Source: Salipiger abyssi
GTDB lineage: Bacteria > Pseudomonadota > Alphaproteobacteria > Rhodobacterales > Rhodobacteraceae
Length of the DNA stretch: 30,421 nt
Direction: 5' to 3'
NCBI RefSeq assembly: GCF_001975705.1
Contig: NZ_CP015096.1
Span: 1 to 30,421, forward strand
In this document: positions 26,606 to 30,421 of the stretch, piece after piece
Layout: each line of letters begins with the position of its first letter
How positions within the stretch are numbered: the stretch's first letter is position 1
Notes under the pieces: generated by a model
What the model was told of the DNA's origin: nothing
Databases searched by the model: none
Seen by the model: only the letters and a program-made list of their open reading frames with translations
Position numbers and translations under genes: made by a program

Positions 26606-28617
26606 GCTGTCACCTCCTTCAGGAGCCCTGCGATCTCGGCTTCGAGCGCCTTCAACTCTGCGTCGATCTCTTCAAGCGGACGGGGTGGCACATACTGGTA
26701 GAAGTAGCGGTTGAAGTTGATCTCATAGCCAACGCGCCCCACCTGCTTGTCGCGCGCGTCCGTGTGGCTCTGATCAACCCATGCGTCAGGCACGAAGGGC
26801 CGCACCTCGCGTTTCATGTAGTCGCGCCAATCTTCGGTCAGCGGAACAAGCTCGTGGTCGCGCAAATCGGTGTCGGGTTCGGGCTTGCCGTCCTTGCCCA
26901 AGCAGATGTCGGCCTCGTCATCCCGCTCGGACAGTGCCGCCATGATCGCCTTCTTGACGGGTGCGCCGATCTTGATTTGGGCTTTCTTCAACGCAGCTGT
27001 GAGCGCCTTGTCGAACTCTGTGCGGTTGGTGAAGAGCTTGTCGCCAATAGCCTTGAGCGCGAACCGGATTTCCGCCTGTTCGTTCTCTTCCAGCTTGGCG
27101 AAGGCTTTTTGGTCAGACAGGCGGTCAAGCCGCTCCGCATCGACCGAGAAATTCAGCTTCAATGGACGCTCGACACGGATTTCGCGATAGCCGAAGTCGG
27201 ATGTGTCGAAGATACGGGAGACGCCGCCCTCACCGCTCTCGCCGTTGAGGAAGCCCGCATAGATGCGCACGATCTCGGCACGCGCCTCTTCGGGGATTTC
27301 ACGGCGCTTGCTGCCCAGGGACTTGCGCATGGATTTCCAGAAGCGCTCGCCGCTGGCGTCGATGAGCTGCACCTTGCCTTGTCGGTTGGCGGGCTTGCGG
27401 TTGGTTAAAAGCCAGACATAGGTCTGGATGCCGGTGTTGTAGAAGAGGTCGGTGGGCAAGGCGACGATGGCCTCGACCCAATCATTCTCAAGCATCCAAC
27501 GGCGAATTTCACTCTCGCCCGATCCTGCCCCGCCCGTGAAGAGGGGCGAGCCGTTCATGACGATGCCGATGCGCGAGCCGATCTCATCGTCGCGCATCTT
27601 GGAGATCATGTGCTGAAGGAAGAGGAGCTGGCCGTCAGAGATACGGGGCGTCCCTGCCCCGAAGCGCCCGTCCATCCCGAGGTTCTCGGCCTCGGATTTG
27701 ATCGGGTCTTGGTATTTCTTCCAGTCCACGCCGTAGGGCGGATTGGATAGCATGTAGTGGAAACGCTTGCCTGCGTGGGCGTCCTGCGTGAGCGTGTTGC
27801 CGAAGGCGATCTGCTCGGGATCGTGGCCTGTGACGAGCATGTCGGATTTGCAGATGCCGAAGGACTCGCCGTTGAGTTCCTGGCCGAAGAGCTCGACGCG
27901 GATCGCGTCGTTGAAGTCTTTCAAAGCCTCTTCAGTCAGCGCGAGCATACCTCCTGTTCCGCAAGCGGGGTCATAGACTTGGCGGATGATGCCGCGCCCT
28001 GTGAGCTTCTCGTCGTCATTCGCGATGAGAAGATCGACGATGAGGCGGATGACCTCGCGCGGGGTGAAGTGCTCCCCTGCGGTTTCGTTCGAGATTTCCG
28101 AGAAGCGGCGGATCAACTCCTCGAAGAGGTAGCCCATCTCAAGGTTCGAGATGGTGTCAGGGTGAAGGTCGATCTCAGCGAAGCGCTCGAAGACGTTCCA
28201 GAGGATGTCGCCATCCTTCAGGCGTTTGAGCTGGTCGGTGAAAAGGAATTTATCGAGGAAAATGTCGCGGACATTGCCCGAAAACTTGGTGATGTAGTCC
28301 ACCAGGTTGTCATGGAGCTGTCGTGGGTCTTGGCCGCGCAGCTTGTCGAAGGTGAAGCGCGAGAGGTTGTAGACCTTCACGTTGCCACCGACCGCCCCGA
28401 AAAGGATCATGTCGCGGGTCGCCTCGTCCACACCATCCGGCAGGGTTTCAGCGGCGCTCAGAACGTCGTCCTTGGAGCCTTCGAGGATGCAATCGAGACG
28501 GCGCAGGACGACGAAGGGCAGGATGACCTTGCCGTATTCGGATTGTTTGAAGTCACCGCGCAAAATCTCGGCGATTGACCAGACGAAGCCGCCTAGGTTC
28601 TGAATATCTGTGGCCAT
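26602..28617 (-). CDS. hsdM: Type I restriction enzyme, HsdM (N6-adenine methyltransferase) subunit
   Basis: A 671-residue methylase. The N-terminal HsdM_N region (about 5-165) is followed by HFTPREVIRLIVDLL and DPACGTGG (216-223, AdoMet binding) and NPPYG (292-296, the adenine-N6 catalytic motif). The region after 480 (RVERPLKLNFSVDAERLDRL) looks like the family's C-terminal extension. It pairs with HsdS as M2S to protect self DNA, or with HsdR to cut. Its start directly follows the regulator's stop (28618), so expression is coupled. Length is longer than EcoKI HsdM but usual for this branch. Confidence 0.95.
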   Translation of the reverse strand: MATDIQNLGGFVWSIAEILRGDFKQSEYGKVILPFVVLRRLDCILEGSKDDVLSAAETLPDGVDEATRDMILFGAVGGNVKVYNLSRFTFDKLRGQDPRQLHDNLVDYITKFSGNVRDIFLDKFLFTDQLKRLKDGDILWNVFERFAEIDLHPDTISNLEMGYLFEELIRRFSEISNETAGEHFTPREVIRLIVDLLIANDDEKLTGRGIIRQVYDPACGTGGMLALTEEALKDFNDAIRVELFGQELNGESFGICKSDMLVTGHDPEQIAFGNTLTQDAHAGKRFHYMLSNPPYGVDWKKYQDPIKSEAENLGMDGRFGAGTPRISDGQLLFLQHMISKMRDDEIGSRIGIVMNGSPLFTGGAGSGESEIRRWMLENDWVEAIVALPTDLFYNTGIQTYVWLLTNRKPANRQGKVQLIDASGERFWKSMRKSLGSKRREIPEEARAEIVRIYAGFLNGESGEGGVSRIFDTSDFGYREIRVERPLKLNFSVDAERLDRLSDQKAFAKLEENEQAEIRFALKAIGDKLFTNRTEFDKALTAALKKAQIKIGAPVKKAIMAALSERDDEADICLGKDGKPEPDTDLRDHELVPLTEDWRDYMKREVRPFVPDAWVDQSHTDARDKQVGRVGYEINFNRYFYQYVPPRPLEEIDAELKALEAEIAGLLKEVTA

Positions 28618-28917
28618 CTACCCCCTGCCCTCTTCTTGTTGTTCCTCGGCGGGCGTGAACGGCTCCACCGTGATCTTGGCCGCCCGCTTCATCACCTGGG
28701 CGTAGTCATAATCGAGTTGGCGTTGCATCCAGTCTTTGGCGGGGATGCCGAAGACCTTCTCAAGCCGCACGGCCATCTCGGCGGAGACGCCTGATCGACC
28801 GTTCAAAAGGTTGCTGAGGGTGCGGCGATCCACCCGCAGGATGCGCGCGGCTTCCGTGACGGATAGGTCGTTCTTGGCAAGGCACGCTTTGCGCACTTCA
28901 ATGCCAGGATGCTTCAT
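28618..28917 (-). CDS. HigA-like XRE regulator at the head of the restriction operon
   Basis: A 99-residue protein: HPGIEVRKACLAKNDLSVTEAARILRVDRRTLSNLLNGRSGVSAEMAVRLEKVFG is the XRE/HigA helix-turn-helix with RRTLSNLLNGRSGVS as recognition part, followed by AKDWMQRQLDYDYAQVMKR, typical of the VapI/HigA antidote family. No HigB toxin gene is adjacent. The next gene is hsdM, so it probably regulates the operon, for instance delaying restriction while methylation builds up in a new host. AGGAA lies a few bases before the ATG at 28917. A candidate operator sits in the promoter at 28948-28976. Confidence 0.88.
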   Translation of the reverse strand: MKHPGIEVRKACLAKNDLSVTEAARILRVDRRTLSNLLNGRSGVSAEMAVRLEKVFGIPAKDWMQRQLDYDYAQVMKRAAKITVEPFTPAEEQQEEGRG

Positions 28918-28947
28918 GCTGTTCCTGCCCCCTTTTGTTTAGGGAAA

Positions 28948-28976
28948 AGCCTACGCTGTCCATAGACACTAGTCAA
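28948..28976 (-). promoter_or_regulatory. Promoter and operator of the defence operon
   Basis: On the minus strand TTGACT (28971-28976) and TAGGCT (28948-28953) are 17 bases apart. The inverted repeat TGTC-CATA-GACA (28957-28968) lies in the spacer, where a bound HigA-like protein would block polymerase. The -10 match is partial. Confidence 0.55.
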
Positions 28977-29331
28977 TTGAACCGTTGCGCGTGGCGGTGA
29001 CTAACGCTTTGAGAAAAAACGTCTCTCCCCCATGAAAACGAATCGAGGTTGCCATAAGCAGAGACAGGGATTGTCTGCCCATTCTTCGGAGCCGCCGTCG
29101 CGGTGTCCGACAAGCGAACGGACTTGTCAGAGGCAAGGCCGGAGAGCGCAGCGTGCCTTGCTGCTGGCAGGGCACGAGCGCTAGGACTGCCTTCAGCGAC
29201 AACAGGCGCGCGAAGAGGGCAGCTCATGGCTCATTCTTTGGTGAGCCTGAGCAAGGGGGACGCGGTGTGTGAAAATACGAACCGCAGTGGGTGATAATAT
29301 GAAATCCGTCATAAGCGCTCTTGGCGCAAAG
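28977..29331. other. Gene-free region between the defence operon and oriV
   Basis: Open frames of 60-85 codons occur on both strands here but lack ribosome sites and family-like sequence. The AT content rises toward the origin end. No terminator or further promoter stood out. Confidence 0.3.
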
Positions 29332-29340
29332 TTATCCACA
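29332..29340 (+). other. DnaA box
   Basis: TTATCCACA is an exact DnaA box, followed by three TGTGTTA/TGTGTTATA-like repeats (29347-29375) and an AT-rich stretch (29396-29425) before the iterons. This order, DnaA box, AT-rich unwinding region, iterons and initiator gene, is that of iteron-controlled plasmid origins. Confidence 0.75.
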
Positions 29341-29443
29341 GCCCTGTGTGTGTTATATATGTGTTAGAGTCTGTGTTACGGGATTCTGGAAACACGCTAA
29401 AACTTTGATAATAAAAAAAAATGTGGCTCGTTTTTCCGTAAAT

Positions 29444-29613
29444 GGTAACTAAAACCCCGAACTTTGGTAACTAAAACCCCGAACTTTGGTAACTAAAACC
29501 CCGAATCTTGCCGGGCGGTAACTGAAACCCCGAATGTGGGTAACCGATACCACGAATCTTGACAGCGGGTAACTAAAACCCCGAAGATGCAGCATGGTAA
29601 CTGAAACCCCGAA
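29444..29613 (+). repeat. Iterons of the replication origin (seven direct repeats)
   Basis: Seven 18-bp repeats of GGTAACTAAAACCCCGAA begin at 29444, 29466, 29488, 29517, 29539, 29568 and 29596. Spacings are 22, 22, 29, 22, 29 and 28 bases, near two or three helical turns. The copies at 29517 and 29596 have TGAAA for TAAAA, and the fifth is degenerate. RepA should bind them to start replication and limit copy number. The last copy starts on the G of the repA ATG, so RepA binding would also repress its own gene. Confidence 0.92.
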
Positions 29614-30421
29614 TCTCGATCTCTTTACGCCGCGTGACGCGGCGTCTGCCCCTGAGAAGCCTGCGAACCCGCTGCTCCCAGAGCGGCACCCGCAGCATGA
29701 CCTGTTCATCTGCGATGTGGCCGATGCGGTGCTCAAGGACGTGATGCAGCACATGGAGCATCCGTTCTACTCGCTGTCGAAGAAGCCTGAGACTTCGGTG
29801 CGCCGCTACGAGCATAATGGGAACTGGATCGAAATTACCCCGAGTGTCAAAGGGCTTGCGACGATCTATGACAAAGACATCCTGATCTACTGCATCTCGC
29901 AGCTCATGGCGAAGTTGAAAGATGGGCAGCCGGTGTCGCCGCGCGTTCGGATTAACTCGCATGACCTGCTGATTTTCGCGAACCGGGGGACGGCGGGGAA
30001 GGACTACCAGGCGCTTCAGGAAGCCATTGATCGCCTATCGGGCACACGGATCAGCACGAACATTAGGAGCGGCGAGGAAGAGCAATACGAGACATTCGGC
30101 TTGATCGACGCCGCTGCCATCCGCCGTAAGCATGGCCTCGATGGGCGGCTGCTGTGGTGCGAGGTCAAGCTTTCGGAATGGGTGTTCAACGCCATTCGTT
30201 CGCATGAAGTTCTGACGCTGCACCGCGATTATTTCCGCTTGCGAAAGCCCTTGGAACGGCGGGTCTATGAGATTGCACGGAAGCATTGCGGGCAACAGGC
30301 AGAGTGGCGCATCGGTCTTTCGACGCTCCTTAAGAAAACGGGGTCACAGAGCCCTGAGAAGCGGTTCCGTCAAATGATCCGTCATCTAGCGGAGCATGAT
30401 CACCTGCCCGACTATAGCGTT
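29594..30421 (+). CDS. repA: Replication initiator RepA, N-terminal and central part (continues at position 1)
   Basis: 276 codons of the RPA-family plasmid initiator (PF10134). Landmarks are MEHPFYSLSKKP (near 51-62), VRRYEHNGNWIEITPSVKGLATIYDKD, RINSHDLLIFANRG, then EAIDRLSGTRISTNIRSGEEE and PLERRVYEIARKHCGQQAEW (near 230-249). Together these form two winged-helix domains that bind iterons and recruit the replisome. The ATG at 29594 is the first in frame. It overlaps the last iteron and has only weak GAAG upstream. NLDLF at residues 7-11 resembles a sliding-clamp binding motif. The frame runs on without a stop to the window end and joins 1-267, giving 364 residues. Confidence 0.93.
   Translation, partial: MVTETPNLDLFTPRDAASAPEKPANPLLPERHPQHDLFICDVADAVLKDVMQHMEHPFYSLSKKPETSVRRYEHNGNWIEITPSVKGLATIYDKDILIYCISQLMAKLKDGQPVSPRVRINSHDLLIFANRGTAGKDYQALQEAIDRLSGTRISTNIRSGEEEQYETFGLIDAAAIRRKHGLDGRLLWCEVKLSEWVFNAIRSHEVLTLHRDYFRLRKPLERRVYEIARKHCGQQAEWRIGLSTLLKKTGSQSPEKRFRQMIRHLAEHDHLPDYSV

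Noticed and set aside
29103..29294. A 63-codon frame upstream of oriV (MSDKRTDLSEAR...)
   Set aside because: The opening looks protein-like, but no ribosome site precedes it, the composition drifts and no family is recognised. It could be a decayed gene, but support is too weak.
12385..29414. Identical 14-mer AACTTTGATAATAA at 12385 and 29401
   Set aside because: A few chance matches of this length are expected in 30 kb, and one copy is part of the AbrB-doc promoter while the other is in the origin AT-rich region.
29444..29613. CRISPR-like array of 18-bp repeats
   Set aside because: Repeats are too short, gaps are 4-11 bases and no cas genes occur. Position beside repA and the DnaA box makes them iterons.
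1..30421. tRNA, rRNA or insertion sequences
   Set aside because: No cloverleaf-like tRNA, rRNA segment or transposase frame was found on reading both strands.

Overview
The window reads as one complete circular plasmid of 30,421 bp from an alphaproteobacterium, opened inside its replication gene. The repA reading frame runs off position 30421 and continues in phase from position 1 to a stop at 265-267, so joining the ends restores an intact RPA-family initiator. The backbone (RPA-type RepA with iterons, ParA plus a ribbon-helix-helix partner, MobA/MobL relaxase divergent from a TraD-like gene and a VirD4/TraG coupling protein), high GC content and small DUF2958/DUF2188 genes fit plasmids of Rhodobacterales, Rhizobiales, Sphingomonadales or Acetobacteraceae. 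The genus cannot be named. No mating-pair-formation (virB/trb) genes are present, so the plasmid should be mobilizable rather than self-transmissible.

Layout. 29332-30421 and 1-282 hold the origin (DnaA box, seven iterons) and repA. 366-1444 is a partition module with a 15-bp motif in three places. 1467-6686 is the transfer module: mobA, a hairpin-rich candidate oriT, traD, virD4 and a proline-rich unknown. 6844-8240 is an AT-rich island with an O-antigen ligase-like membrane protein and a stub. 8246-9847 holds a ParDE toxin-antitoxin cassette between two resolvase-site-like repeats, a serine resolvase and a WGR-domain protein. 9905-17638 is an accessory region of small, mostly minus-strand genes of unknown function, a Doc/AbrB toxin-antitoxin pair, and an HTH-ImmA plus PIN-like pair. 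18044-18973 encodes an ArdC-like antirestriction protein.

19299-28917 is one tightly packed minus-strand defence operon in transcription order: HigA-like regulator, hsdM, hsdS, an Mrr-type endonuclease, a HEPN RNase-like protein with an RNAVAH motif, a second HEPN-like protein, hsdR and an abortive-infection C-terminal domain protein. Seven of the eight genes abut or overlap by a few bases and the eighth follows after 3 bp. This nesting of RNA- and DNA-directed effectors inside a type I restriction operon is the strongest candidate for an unusual system.

Other non-coding structure stands out. A bipartite repeat with a sequence-swapped hairpin lies upstream of two minus-strand accessory genes, with a decayed third copy; a separate leader block is shared with ardC. 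Three inverted repeats cluster at 17664-17886. Three plasmid proteins carry terminal peptides resembling DnaN clamp-binding motifs. A 23-residue hydrophobic peptide has a strong ribosome site that its upstream hairpin could mask. All functional names come from reading motifs and families by eye, with no database search.
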